DNA from: Ovis canadensis
Taxonomy: Eukaryota; Chordata; Mammalia; Artiodactyla; Bovidae
Length of the DNA stretch: 64,000 nt
Assembly (NCBI RefSeq): GCF_042477335.2
Contig: NC_091727.1
Span: 127,069,501 to 127,133,500 of the forward strand
Direction of reading: 5' to 3'
In this document: in pieces, positions 41,260 through 53,700 of the stretch
Numbering within the stretch: position 1 is the first letter of the stretch
Layout of the letters: the number at the start of each line of letters is the position of its first letter
Made by a program: the position numbers and the translations under genes
The notes under the pieces: model-generated
Databases searched by the model: none
Told to the model about the DNA's origin: nothing
Seen by the model: only the letters and a program-made list of their open reading frames with translations

Positions 41260-42490
41260 TAGGCGCTCCATATGTTGTAGAATAGTCAGTCTGCAGGGCG
41301 GGGCTGAGGCCCACTGCCTTCCAAAATCGGACTGAGATTTCCCACCACAACTAGGAATCAGCTACCGAGCAAGACTGAAACATATAGTCTTTTTCGTTGG
41401 TGAGTCATAGGCAACACGCATTAGAGTGTAGGGTCGAGTGGCCCCAGCTGCCGCCTGAGTGTAAGGGGCGGGGGTGGGCTCAGGCCGTGGCTGAAGCTTT
41501 TTAGCATGTTTATGATGAGCTGAAAGCACTCACTGCTTAATTTAAAATACCGCTCACACATACACACACAATTCAGCAGCTGGGGGAGCTGCCAGGAATT
41601 GAGGCTAAGTGTAGAAAATTAGAGGATCAGAAATATCGGGTGCCCGGCCTTGTTTCCCAGCCCCCACGGGTTGTCTCTGACCCAGTACAGTCCCATCTTC
41701 CCTAATAAACTCCTGGAGGTCAAGACAGAGATGGGGGCAGCCGTGGTTTGAGGAAGGGAGGCCTACACAGAGCCCTCCATGCCAGCAACACTAGCAGCTC
41801 TACCTGGTCTTAAGTTCGCCAGGCTTCCTCTCCATCCAGCCTATTAACATACCTCTCAAAGCCCAAACTCACTTTCCTCATGAAGCCTCCCTTTGCGCTC
41901 CCCCCGCCCCGCCCCCGTCCTCAACTCCCCCCAACCTTCATGTTATTCAAAATTTGACAGTTGGGAAGACTCATTTGGCCCTGATCACAAATTGCCTGGG
42001 CTGGCTGCTGCTTTTTCTGGTGTGCATATCTTGACTCTCCAACCACACTGGGTCCCTTGGCACACATTGGAGGAGCCACGTTGCTTTCCTCAGTCTTCTT
42101 CCCCACTCTCAGCCCAGGAGTATATACACAGTGAGAGTCTCCTGTGCCTTTGCTCACTGGTTACATGATAGTATTGTTTGAAAAGCCTTTTGGGTAGAAG
42201 AGCTGCTCTTAATTGAAAAATAAGAACTTCAACTTGACAAAATTTGAACACCCTCATGGGTATTCAGTTTCCCACTGCTCCCCTATACCCAGGGTATGCT
42301 GCCCACAAACTGGATGAACCTGCAGCCTTCATGATCAAAATGCCCCACAGTTCATCTCTTTGTTCATAATATCCCTTCTGACCATGAGGCACTCTCTCCC
42401 AATCCTACCTTTCAAAACCCCAACTCACCCTTCAAGGTCAAATCTAAATGCCATCCCTGCCTCGTCCCTGAGCCCCCATGACAGCCCGTG
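41260..42490. other. Non-coding, no recognised feature
   Basis: Mixed composition with a C-rich run at 41898-41920. Nothing coding or repetitive that I can name. Confidence 0.4.
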
Positions 42491-42499
42491 TCTACCTCT

Positions 42500-42635
42500 T
42501 TCAGGCGATAGGTTGGCAGACTGGAATAACCTAGGTTCAAAGCCCAAATCCATCACTTCCCTAAGAACCTGTTTTCTCTTATGGAAAAGGGGTATATTGG
42601 AAGGTGCCAATAAAATAATAATATCTGCAGCCCAG
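42500..42635 (+). repeat. MIR fragment
   Basis: GGAATAACCTAGGTTCAAAG and AATAAAATAATAATATCTGC; diverged. Confidence 0.45.
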
Positions 42636-42711
42636 TCAGTACAAGATTTGGTCAAGGGAGCTCAGTGAGAGCTACTCGTCATCATCTTCATCATCTCTGG
42701 GAAGCCAGGGT

Positions 42712-42960
42712 GAAATCATGGTTAAGAATGTGTGAGCTTGGGAACCAGATTCACCGAAGTTCCAGGCCCGGTTCCATCACTTTCGAACTGTGTGACCTTT
42801 GGCCAGTCACTTCCTTTCTGAGGCCCAGTTTCCTTATGTGTGCAACAAAGTAAGCACAGTCTCTCTGCCCATCACAGAACCTGTTGGGGAGGTTCAAAGA
42901 TGTGCTGTATGCAGGTAAACCCCTCAGTACAGGGCCCATCACACAAACATGGCTCATTCA
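42712..42960 (+). repeat. MIR
   Basis: TCATGGTTAAGAATGTGTGA, GAACTGTGTGACCTTTGGCC and GAGGCCCAGTTTCCTTATG. Confidence 0.8.
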
Positions 42961-42979
42961 GGTCTGTGCTCTGCTACAA

Positions 42980-43102
42980 CCTAGAAAACTCCTTTAAGGG
43001 CACAGATAATATTTGACTTATCTTTGCATCTCTCCCTGCCTAGCCTAGCCCAGAACCTCTGCAGCTGGCAGGCCCACAATAAATCATTGTTGAAATGAAT
43101 TG
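42980..43102 (+). repeat. L2-like 3' end
   Basis: CTCCTTTAAGGGCACAGATA, then GGCCCACAATAAATCATTGT. Confidence 0.65.
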
Positions 43103-43859
43103 AAAACCCAAACCAGATGTGCCTCCTCCCCTGTCAAATGAAGCTTTCAAGCTGGTGGGTTGGGCTTGCTGCCCCTTCGACTCCCCCTCCCTTCAAGCCA
43201 AGCTGCCACCATTGTCTCGCAGGGTTCTGGGCACTGAATCAGGGTGGCTGGGTGGGAAGTGGGACGAGCCTGGCAGAACAAGTCAGGTAGGGAAGAGCCC
43301 GCTGTCTGCTCTCCGAGCAAACTGCCTTGGAAAGACGCTCTCCTGAAGTCTCTGCTGAATGAGAAGAGATGGCTTGGACTCCTGAGGGGACACCTCAAAA
43401 GTCCCTCACCCATCCAGGGTCTAAGAAGGAAACCCCCTTCTTCCCCCGAGATGCTGAAAAATGGACGGAAGTGAAGGTGTTAGGAAAAAGTTCCCTTCCC
43501 CTTTCGCAGAGATGGTGAAACTGAGGTTCAAAGAGGTTAGCTTCTGAAATCACAAGAGTGGGCTTCAAAGCAGAGTTTAACTGGTGTCACAGAAAAACTC
43601 TAACCATTTCACTACCTTGCCGCTAGGTGAGTCTTGCTCCAAAAGGACAGAAGTATGTATTTATCCCTCCCACCTCAAGATCCCTGGGAAGAAAACACAG
43701 CTTTACTGAGGAAAAATACTGCAAAAAAATGAATAAATACAAATCTGCTTTCAAACTACAAGAGGCGCATGTCTTCAGTGTTTCTGAGCCAGAGCTTTAT
43801 AGACAGGGCCCAGGGAATAGCATGCTGCCCAGCACAGGGTCAAAGTGAAACCAGAACAT

Positions 43860-44290
43860 GGCTGCGCACACTGTATCTCTGACCCTAGGCAAGTGATTTA
43901 ACCTCGCGGTGTTTCTGTTTTCTCATCTGTCTCAAGGTGCCAGTAATAGTACCTCCTCACAGAGCTGTCAACTAAAGTCAAATGAGCTAATCTTTGTAAG
44001 TTGTGTTAGTTGCTCAGTCACGTCCAATTCTTTGTGACCCTATGGACTGTAGCCCACCAGGGTCCTCTGTCCATGAGATTCTCCAGGCAGGAATACTGGA
44101 GTGGGTTGCTATTTCCTTCTCCAGGGGATCTTTCTGACCCAGGGGTCAAACCCTGCAATTGCAGGCATTTCAGGCAGATTCTTTACCATCTGAGCCACCA
44201 GGGAAGCCCAGTCTTTGTAAAGCACTTGTCATGTGCCCTGTATGTGGAAACACCATACAACTATTTGTTAAATAAAAATGAATGGGTATC
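43860..44290 (+). repeat. MIR split by a Bov-tA SINE
   Basis: Left part has CTAGGCAAGTGATTTAACCT and GGTGCCAGTAATAGTACCTC; the right part resumes with AGCACTTGTCATGTGCCCTG after the SINE. Confidence 0.75.
44000..44211 (-). mobile_element. Bov-tA SINE inserted in a MIR
   Basis: Reverse complete copy with target duplication TCTTTGTAA at 43991-43999 and 44212-44220. Confidence 0.95.
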
Positions 44291-44359
44291 TCTGTCCCCC
44301 TGTAGCAAGATCAGCCCAGAGGGAGGGTGTTCAAATGTTAGAGCCTATCTGTGGAACTA

Positions 44360-44530
44360 GCTGAACCCGGCTTCCAAGCCCAGTCTCATGACTGACTCTC
44401 TTTGAACCTCAGTTTCATCACCTCTAACGTGGGGATACTAATAGTCCCCACCCCAAAGGCTGTTCCTACTTTTAAATGAGATAGCACCAAAGTCCTGAAC
44501 ACCCAGCATGACCCAGCAGAGGGAGTTAGC
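44360..44530 (+). repeat. MIR
   Basis: GACTCTCTTTGAACCTCAGT and GGGGATACTAATAGTCCCCA. Confidence 0.65.
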
Positions 44531-45254
44531 ACCCAACAAAGGTAGAGTGCTCATCATCTGAATCTTGGAGAGTGCTACTTCCCAATTATTTTTTTGCCTC
44601 TTCTGCGTTAACACACAATATGTAGTTTTGGAAATCCTGCCGCGGTAAAGGAACAATTTCATTGTTTTGCCAATGAAACTCCTAAACATTTTCTTTCAAG
44701 AGCCAGAAAAGGGAAACATTTTTGGTCATTTCCAAACCACGAACATGGCAATTTGTTTCCCCATTCAGTAAACCTGACCCCCCCTCACCCAAAGTTGCAG
44801 AAGTCACCTTGCAGGACAAAAAAAAATAATTGAAGGAATGAGTATTTTACTGCAAACAAACGCCATCTTTGTTTGCTGCCCAGCTTTGGGTGGAAAAATA
44901 CCCTAACCCAGGAGCTTGGAAAATTCTTGAAAGTTCTCATTTTATTCCAACAAATCCAACCAATCTGGCAAGACTCCTGGCCGTGTGAACCGGAATCAGA
45001 ATGAATCAAAACTCACCGAAAGCAGCACTAAAGAACATTTTGAAAACAGGAGGGAAAAAAAAAAAAAAAAGCATCCATCAACTCACCACTCTAACACAAC
45101 TCTTAATTTTGGAAAGTTCTCTTCCAGTCTTTATCCACGTGCGGACATATTTTTACAGCACTGTAGTCATAGGGAAAAACTGCAGTAGCTTCAGCCAAGA
45201 ACCAGATACCACACAGCTCATGTCACTAAACTTTCCAAGTGAGGGCTTTTGCCT

Positions 45255-45880
45255 CCCTCATGCACTCCATTCATTCTGTCAGTCAGCCATTCGACAACCC
45301 TGGATTGAACCAGGCTCTGGTGCTACACCCTGGGGAGCGCGGAGACCAGATGACTAAATCACAGTCCCCGCCCTCAAGCAGCTCCCAGTTTAGCAGGAGA
45401 AACAGACCAGTCAGCAGGAAATTAGAGTGCACCGTGATCAATGCATAAATGCTGTGAACTGCACAGAAGAGAAGCATTAAAGGTGGGCAGGAAGGAGAAG
45501 GGGAGTGGGGATGGGAGAGACCAGACAGAACATATGCAAAGACATGAAGTTAGGAGAAAACAAAGTGTCATCAGGTAGCCAAAAATAGTACAGAATGACT
45601 GGCTCCTAGGCAGATGGCAGTGGACGCGAGAAAAGAAAGGGGTGGGGGGGCAACTCATTAAGAGTCTCAAGGTTTCGGTTTCATTGTGAAAACCACGGGG
45701 AAAGCTTGGGAAAGATAGAATTTAAGCAGGGTAGTAGCACAGTCGGATACACAACTGAGGAAGACTGTCCCAGCAACAGAATGGAGGCTAGATGAAAGGA
45801 TATGAGCTAAGGAAGAACAGGGGGACAGGTTAGCAGGCTATCAGAGTCATCGATCGAGATAAGGAGGGTCTAAATGACTG
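45255..45880 (-). repeat. L2-like old repeat, long copy
   Basis: TTGAACCAGGCTCTGGTGCT, CCGCCCTCAAGCAGCTCCCA, CATATGCAAAGACATGAAG and CAAGGTTTCGGTTTCATTG. Confidence 0.5.
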
Positions 45881-45884
45881 AGAT

Positions 45885-46070
45885 GGCTTCTCCACTTACA
45901 CTCTGTGTCACCTTAGCAGGTGACTTAACCTCTCTGTGCCTTAGGCTCTATTGTAAAGCAAGGATAAAAATATCTCCCTCGTGGAGCTGCTGGGAGGACT
46001 AGATGAGATACTGCATGCAAAGCACCTGGCACAGTGCCCGGTGCCCAGAAGACACTCAAGACGTGTTTCT
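45885..46070 (+). repeat. MIR
   Basis: GTGACTTAACCTCTCTGTGC, CTGGGAGGACTAGATGAGAT and CACCTGGCACAGTGCCCGG. Confidence 0.8.
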
Positions 46071-46479
46071 TCCCCTTCCCCTCATTCCCTTGTCTTCCAC
46101 CTCACCCTTCCTTAAAGGCTGGCACGGTATGGAGCATGAAAGTGGCCGAAACAGGATTCTAACCCAGATCAGTCTGACTCCAAAGGGCAGTGGAGAAAGT
46201 TTGAAAGTGCCGTTGTCAGGACAGTTACTTAGAAGGATTGTTTAGCCAAGTCGAGGGCCCAGCTGAGGTTGGAAACTATGAGTTTTGAGTGGGACTAATC
46301 AACAAAGTGATGGGATTTTCTCCAGCAGTGTTCCTCCATCTGGGTGTAAGCACAGAGGAGGAGGCTGTCAGTTAAATTTATCCAGGCTTGGGTTTTTGCC
46401 TAGGGGATGTGTCAGAAAGACACAGGGCAAGGGAGTTCAGGATATAGGCAAGATCCTGAAGTCTACATTCCAGGAGTTA

Positions 46480-46700
46480 GGCAAACAGAGTTGGCTTCAA
46501 ATCTCATCTCTGTCCTGAACTAGCTGGGGGACTTTGGGAAAGTCACTCAACCTCTCTGAGCCCCAGTCACCTCATTAAAAAAATAATAATAACAACAGTC
46601 CCAGTCTCATAAAGTTACTGTGAGAATTACATGAGGTTATTGAAATGATGTAAGATGCCTAGTATGTGCCTGCCACATACATATTCAATTATTATTTTTA
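46480..46700 (+). repeat. MIR
   Basis: GGAAAGTCACTCAACCTCTC, CATTAAAAAAATAATAATAA and GAGAATTACATGAGGTTATT. Confidence 0.82.
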
Positions 46701-47569
46701 ACATCATCATCATTTTCAAGGATGGAGAGAGGAAGAAGGAAAGCTACAAGGCTAATGGGATGGGGGAGTGAAGTGAATCAAGAACCTGGAGAGCCTCTTG
46801 AGGCAAGGGATGAGCTTTGAGGTCGGTGGGCAGGAGGGAGATGATGGGGGCTCTGAGATGGAGCAATTCTGACGGATGATGAAGGATGAAGCATGGTATG
46901 GCTAGAATGGAGGTGTGTCCTGCACATGGATCATGGATGTCAACTCACCCAGGATGATGTCAGGACTTGGGGTGGAGAAGAAGACAGTGAGCCAGATGTC
47001 GAACTCTTCCTTGAATGGGTGAGGGGGATGGGTGGCTAAAAAAGAAGAGTCGATGAGGAGAGGAGAAAAGAGAAGAGGGTGCTGTAGCCAGATGGCTTCA
47101 GAAGGAGGAGTTCTTGGCTGAAGCGGAGGAGTAGCGATCTGGACGCAAACAGGGGAAGCCAGAGCACAGACCCCACCTCCCAGCCCTAGGGTGTCTGTGG
47201 TATAGAAGTGTGAGAAGTGTCCACCAGAGGGCGCTGCAGGCAAAGCCGTGAGCCTCTCCGTGGAGACTCAGGTTTCAGCACTCGCAGGCGCAGAGGTAGA
47301 GAACAGTGTTCTGCGGAGCTTATTCAGAGTGAAGGGGGAATCGTTTCCCGTGGGGTGGGCTTTCCAGGGGGTACAGACAAGAGTGGGAGAGGGCAGTGGT
47401 AGTAAGATGGAGGAGTCAGGGGCGGCGGGGAACGGGAGTGCAGAGCAGAATGGGGACGGTATGGGAGAGGACAAACGATGGGCAGGGAGACTCACGTTTG
47501 GGCTGTAGCCAAGGAAGGGGGGATGTGAGGCTTGGTGGGATTAACTGTCCTCAGACTTTCAAATGAAGC

Positions 47570-48700
47570 TTTTTTCCCTTTACATCTTTTGTTTATTATA
47601 AAAGTAACACATGCTTCTTTCAGGCAATTCTAATCATTACTGAAGTGAAAATCCACCTCCCCATTCCTTTCCCCAGAGGTAACCACTGTTAATCTGTCTA
47701 TCCTTCCAGATTTTTTCCAATGAATAACAAATAATATCCTTAACGAAAATCAGATCCTATTATACTGATTTTCCTGCAACTTGCTTTTATCACAATATTA
47801 TATTGGAGACATCAATCATATGTAACATATCTGTATATAAAGATCTAGCTATAGATATCAATATCTAAAGACCTCACTTGTCCTTATTTATGGCTTCATT
47901 GTCACTGTCATCATTACAGTAGTAGTAGGGGTAATAATAGGTAGTAATTATTGAATGCTCTGTGCCAGGTACTAAATATTTCATAAGCCATCATAGGGGT
48001 TATCTCATTTACTCTTCACAATGTTATGAAGGAGGTAATATTTTTATTAGTATCATTTCCATGCTATAGATGAGATCATTGAGGCACAGAGAAGTTTAGG
48101 AAGTTGGGCAAGGTCACACAGCTCACAAGGGCTAGAGGAGGAAGTCAGATCTAGGTCATCTGACCACAGAGCCCAAATTCTTAATCATTAGCATAATGAA
48201 GCTTAGTCTGCTACTATTTGGGCATGTTGTAAATTCTTTACAAATTATAAATTATGACACCAGCTCTCCACAGACATCATTTAGGTTATTTCTAAATTTT
48301 CGCTACTTACAAATAATGTTTAAATGAAGATCCTATTCATGGAGTATTTCAAACAGCTAAACTCCTAAAAGAACTCTTGCTGGGTCAAATAATATTTCAA
48401 GCTGCTCCCCAGGAATTGTGCTAATTTAGATGCACATCAAGAATGAATACATGTGACCGTTTCACCATAGCCCCACAAACGCTGGATTTTAGCAACCTTT
48501 TAAATTTCTGCCAGTCTGAAAGGTGAGAAACATTTCAGCTCTCTCAACACTGTTGTAATTTGCATTATTATTACTTAATTATTACTGAGGTTTTGAACCT
48601 TTTCATATGGCAAAAACCATTTGTGTTTCCTCTGTGGATTCCCTGTTCATTATTCTTTGACTATTTTTTAGTGGACTGTTTATCATGTTCTCATTGATCT
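47570..48700 (-). repeat. Old L1M-type 3' end split by a MIR
   Basis: L1M-like pieces at 47575-47880 (AAAAGTAACACATGCTTCTT, GAGGTAACCACTGTTAATC) and 48260-48700 (GAACTCTTGCTGGGTCAAAT, AATTTGCATTATTATTAC) flank a minus-strand MIR at 47925-48185 (TGAATGCTCTGTGCCAGGTA, GGCAAGGTCACACAGCTCAC). Orientation of the L1 is less certain than its identity. Confidence 0.55.
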
Positions 48701-48718
48701 ATAGAAGCTCTCTCCTTC

Positions 48719-48902
48719 AAGCGTCTGCCTGCAATGCAGGAGACCCGGGTTCAATTTCTAGGTCGGGAAGAGCCCCTGGAGAAGGAAATGGCAATCCACT
48801 CCAGCACTCTTGCCTGGAAAATCCCATGGACAGAGGAGCCTGATAGGCTACAGTCCATGGGGTTGCAAAGAGTCGGACACGACTGAGCGACTTCACTTTC
48901 TG
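48719..48902 (+). mobile_element. Bov-tA SINE, 5'-truncated
   Basis: Begins inside the tRNA-like head (GCGTCTGCCTGCAATGCAGG) and ends GAGCGACTTCACTTTC; little diverged, so fairly young. Confidence 0.94.
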
Positions 48903-48904
48903 TG

Positions 48905-49055
48905 TGCCAGATACTAAGACTAGGAATATAGCAGTGAATAAGCAAAGCTTCCAGCTTTCATAAAGCAAACACGTAGGTAGAGGAAACAGATAACAAGCAA
49001 ATCATTAAATAATGTAATTGCAGGTCATGGTGAGTGATGTAAAGAAGAGCACACA
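48905..49055 (-). repeat. L2-like fragment
   Basis: GTGCCAGATACTAAGACTAG, GCAGTGAATAAGCAAAGC and GCAGGTCATGGTGAGTGATG. Confidence 0.5.
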
Positions 49056-49099
49056 TCCTATAATGGAGCTCTTGAAACATTATGAATAATAAACCTCTG

Positions 49100-50600
49100 T
49101 CTGCCTTTGACTTTATCCTGGTTTGTCCTTTGTCTTTCAACTTTGCATGAGATATCTTTTGCCACAGCAAACGTGTTCAATTTTTTTTCCAGGCAAATCT
49201 GTCATTCTTTTTCTTTATAGCTCCTAGGGATTTTTTGTTACTTTCCAAAGACTTCCCACCTCCGTTTTTTAAAAAATTTTCCTATGCTTTCTTCCAGTCT
49301 TTCAATGGTTTCTCTTTTGAAAATCGACAGCTTTGACTAAGCTGCGATCTATTTAGAAATAAAGAGGGAGGCAGAAATTCAGCTTGATTTTTTTTCCAGT
49401 GGCAAGCCACTTGTCACAGTAAATGGCCCCATGGATTAAACGGTGTATCCTCTTCCCCACGAGGGTCCAGCGAGGTCCACAGAAAGCAATAGCCTTGCTC
49501 AGGGTCACATAGCAAATTAGCAGTGCCAGAATCGAGCAGGACTGTGAGGTCCCAAGCGTGGCTGACTCCCATGGCAGCAATGTGGGATGGAGCTCACCAC
49601 AGCTCCATCTATCACTGCACTGGATCCGCCCTCCCTGACCAGGGCCAGGACTCACTGTCTGCTGCCAAGGGCGCTTTCCCTTTCTAGTAAGCCCCCTGCC
49701 CCCTGGCTCAGAGATAGGCATGCAGCAGCGGTCCGAAGTGGCTCTGCGACTTATCAACAGGCAAACACCTGCTGATCTGCGCGAGCTACCTGCCGTGAGG
49801 CAGTTTGGGCTGCAGAGGACTGGGGGCAGAGGACAGATAGATTTGCCACTTTAAGAATCAAAATAGAAAGTGTCTGTTCTAAATAAAGAAATCTGGCTTT
49901 GTTTCCATTCGGTGGCTGACAGAGCAGCTGCTGTCCTGGGAGCCTTCTGAGGGGGCTGCCTCAAATTGGGCCAAAGCTGGTGGTTTGCAGACTTCTGGGG
50001 TTTGTTCTGAGGCCCTGGCTCTAGAATCTGAAAGGTCATCTTCCAAGGAAAAGGAGCACACCACCAGGGCACTTGGCCTAATATTCCATTTCATGGGTTG
50101 TCTCCTACACAGGGTTTTCCTTCTCTGTCCACATTTCCCGGAGGCTGTTCACGTGGTCTCACCCCGAGCAGGCAGGCAGGAAGGGGTCTCCAGGGAAACA
50201 GACATGTGAAGTGGGGCTTATGTCATTCTGGCTACGTGAGGCAACATTTTTTGTTTAAATCATATTTTCCCAGGAGCTTTTCGGTCAAAGTGTTCGAACA
50301 AAATAGGTAGATAATTGTCACCATTATTTCGCTCGGCTTTCCGTGGATAGACACAGCCAAACACATTAGCACATTCTTATCATCCTACTAACCTTGATGG
50401 GTATTATGTTGCTTCTCTCCAAAACTCAGCAGTGAATTTACTGCTTGCGATAATGCAAGGCAACCTGATGGCCTCGGATCTGTCCCCCAGCTACAGGCAG
50501 GGTGGGCAGCAGGCCTCTGCAGTGAGATTTAAAGCGGTTCTTCCCATGCCAAGGACCACTCCAACCCGTCACACTGACTCCAGATATTCCCACAGCCAAC
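49100..50600. other. Non-coding, no recognised feature
   Basis: Short ORFs only. An LTR-free, SINE-free stretch with a T-rich left part and a GC-balanced right part. Confidence 0.4.
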
Positions 50601-50614
50601 ACAGTGGAAAGAGA

Positions 50615-50720
50615 CCCCGAGTTTTGGCTCCAACTCTGCCATTACTTGCTGTGTGACCTGGGGTAAGTCACTGCCCCTCTCTGGGACTCGGGTACTTTCC
50701 AGCAAAATGAGAAGATCAGT
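50615..50720 (+). repeat. MIR fragment
   Basis: CAACTCTGCCATTACTTGCT and GTGTGACCTGGGGTAAGTCA. Confidence 0.65.
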
Positions 50721-51477
50721 CTGAGTGGACTCTCTCACCAAGCTCCTCATCAGAATCACCAGTAATACTTACTGATGTGCAGATTTCAAGCCCTAACTCA
50801 GACATCCTGAATCAAATTATCTCAGTTTTAGGGGTCACTATATCTGTATGTGAACAGAACTCCCGGTGATGCCGCTGTACAGGCAGGTTTCTGATCCAGT
50901 GAATCAGATGACCTCAAGGCCACTTCAACCTCTGACGTTAGCTGGTTTGATACCTCCCTCAGCATTTCTGTATTTTTTTTATCTCTAAGAGGGATGCTCC
51001 CCTTCACCTCCCAAACCCCACGCAGAGTCAGGGATACTTGCTCATCACGAGCCCTGAAGCATTCCACCACCCACTGGTTAGACTTTGAGCACAGAAGCCA
51101 GGAGGAAAAGGTACATACCTTATTGTTGGGGAAGGGGGCTAGGAAAGAAAAAAGCAACAGTAGCAATAACAGGAAAATGGGGAACTAGATCTGCCTGAAG
51201 TTCAAGGCAGCCTGAGACCTCCACCGAGAACATAGCTGTATTTTAGGGACCGCACTTGAGGCTCCCATTCCCTGGAGTCCTCTCCACTTCAGCCCAGGTC
51301 ACACAGTGCAGCGAGGTACAGACATGCTAGGGAATAGCCTTCTTTAATTGGTGAGGTCTTATGGCTTTTGAGGTTGGTACCACAAGTAAGAGCGTAAACA
51401 CCTCTCTCCCCGACTGGGACCATCTGAGCCCAGTCCCTGGACCCAAGCATGATTCAGGCCCAGAGACCTGTAAGAAG

Positions 51478-51692
51478 CACTGGGCCTTGCATGCACCACA
51501 ACTGCTGAGCCTGCGTTCTCGAGCCCAGGAGCAAAAACTCCTGAAGTCCACGCGCCTAGAGCATGTGCTCAGCAACAAGAGAAGCCAGCGCAGCGCAACT
51601 AGAGAGTAGCCCCCAGGCTCCACAACTAGACAAAAGCTCATACAGCAATGAAGACCCAGCACAGCCAAAAATACATAAGCAAATAAAATGGA
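51478..51692 (+). mobile_element. CHR-type SINE, 5'-truncated
   Basis: CACAACTGCTGAGCCTGCGT, CAACAAGAGAAGCCAGCGCA, CAATGAAGACCCAGCACAGC and a short A-rich tail. Confidence 0.85.
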
Positions 51693-51884
51693 AAGACGCA
51701 CTGCTCCTTGACATCAGGACACTCTAGCTTTGGGGAAAGCTCTGAATTAGAGTCCTCCTTTCAGAGCGGACACCCTGCCCTCTTTCGGTGATCGAGAGAC
51801 CCCATCTACTGCCACTATTATCCCCCAACTCTGCTGCCCTAGATCCCTGACTCTCTGGCTCTAGGCTTGAGTCCACATTTATTA

Positions 51885-52010
51885 TTCATTCTTCAGTTGC
51901 CCATTATTTACTAAGCACCTACTCTGACCTGGCACTAGGTTAATTAGGCCAAATTGAAGCAAAACAGACATGGTCTTGGCCCCCGGGAAGCCAAGAGGCT
52001 AGCACAGTAA
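51885..52010 (-). repeat. L2-like fragment
   Basis: TTTACTAAGCACCTACTCTG, CCTGGCACTAGGTTAATTAG. Confidence 0.5.
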
Positions 52011-52079
52011 ATATCAATCTTATCAGAATCGAAACTTCTCTTTTTATCATAAATGTCCCTTGTTGTACCCCTTTGTGGT

Positions 52080-52281
52080 CTGCTCACTCGCTTCAGTCGT
52101 GTCGACTCTTTACAACCCCATGGACCTTAGCCCGCGAGGCTCCTCTGTCCGTGGGATTTTCCTGGCAAGAATACTGGAGTGGGTTGCCATGCCCTCCTCC
52201 AGTATTCTCCTCCCGACCCAGGAATCGAACCCGTGTCTCCTGTGTTGCAGGCAGGAACCTGCTGAGCCACTGGGGAAGCCC
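52080..52281 (-). mobile_element. Bov-tA SINE
   Basis: Reverse copy with CTTCAGTCGTGTCGACTC and a small rearrangement (CCTCCTCCAGTATTCTCC) where the core repeats CCAGTATTCT. Confidence 0.93.
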
Positions 52282-52861
52282 GTCATACCCTTTTATTATC
52301 CTGAAATTAAAATCATAGCTATAATAACCTGCATACACACATAAGTTCCAAAAGATCAAGAAGTGTCCTGCCACACAAAGAGGAAATGAAAATAATCCAT
52401 AATCAACTACAATGTATTTAAATATGTAAATACTTACGTAGGATGACAGTGAAAGACTAAATGAAGTAGACAGAGACTTGCGCCTTCATCGAGAAGCCCC
52501 ACGAAATGCAACAGCTACAGGCACAAACTGATAAGGGATGTTGCACAGACGACTGTAATTCCAAAAGCAACATCACTACTGTTACCACGTGATTTTTGAA
52601 ATGGTGAACGACTGTGGATAAACCTCTGGGAGGAGAAAACAAAGTTCCATCTTCCCTCTCTTTACACAAGATTCATTAAAACTGTGTGTGGAGGCGAGAA
52701 AGCCAAATTTTTTGTACATATATGTAAAATATTTACAGTACACGTTCTGATCATTATAAGAAGAGTTTCCACCTCCACGGAAGTCCAACAAAACATTCAA
52801 AAATCACATAGGATGTTGGACTAGTCTTCATTTTGCAAGACTGTCCTGGGTAAAAAATCCA

Positions 52862-53042
52862 TCTGTCCAGACAGGAGATGCAAGAGACACGGGTTCAATC
52901 CCTGGGTCATTGGGAAGATCCCCTGGAGAAGGGCATAGCAACCCACTCCAGTATTCTTGCCTGGAGAGTCCCATGGACAGAGGAGCCTGGCGGGCCACAG
53001 TCCATGGGGTTGCAAAGAGTCAGACACGACTGAGCACACAAA
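52862..53042 (+). mobile_element. Bov-tA SINE, head degenerate
   Basis: Clear from GACACGGGTTCAATCCCTGG to GTCAGACACGACTGAGC; the first 30 bases of the head are replaced. Confidence 0.93.
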
Positions 53043-53534
53043 CAGCACAGCATCTGGGCAGAGCAGGACGTGAGGCTTCTCCATTTCTTGTCCACTAAAT
53101 GACCTCACACATTTCCCCAAAGTCCCCTAGGGGGCAGTATTGGCTCAGTTTCGCGTCATCAGGCCAAGTGTCTCAGTTTCCATACTAGAGCTTTGTCTGA
53201 TTCTCCCCAAATCCTCATCCCCTTCACCCTTGCCCCCAAGGAATGGAGTCCAGTCCTTGCTACCACTGTCTGACGGGACTCGTAAGCCTCAAGCCCTCTT
53301 GATCAGTTCAGCTAGTTTGCTTCCACCGAAGGCAACTGCTTGTCTGGATTACAACCTGTTGCTCCCACTCCTTTCAGGTGCCCCCGCTGAACTCGGCACC
53401 CGCCGCAGAGCCTCCTATGCCATGCCAAGAGTGCCCCTACTTGCAGATGGCCGCCCTTCAGCTCTGCAGGTCAGCCTCGCCGCTCCCCACCCAGCTCCCA
53501 GTTCCCCTCCATCCCCACTCTGGGCGACTTGAGG

Positions 53535-53700
53535 AGCTTCACTTAGACTCTCTGAGCGGCAGTTTGTTCATTTGGAAAAACGGCGATAATAATAGTACCT
53601 ACCTCCACAGTGTCCTTGAGAGATGAATGAAATGAATGCTTATAAGATGTTTAGTAGCCTGCCTGGCACACAGCAATCCACCCGAAAATGATAGTTTTTG
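53535..53700 (+). repeat. MIR
   Basis: CTCTCTGAGCGGCAGTTTGT, AATAATAGTACCTACCTCC and GCCTGCCTGGCACACAGC. Confidence 0.75.
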
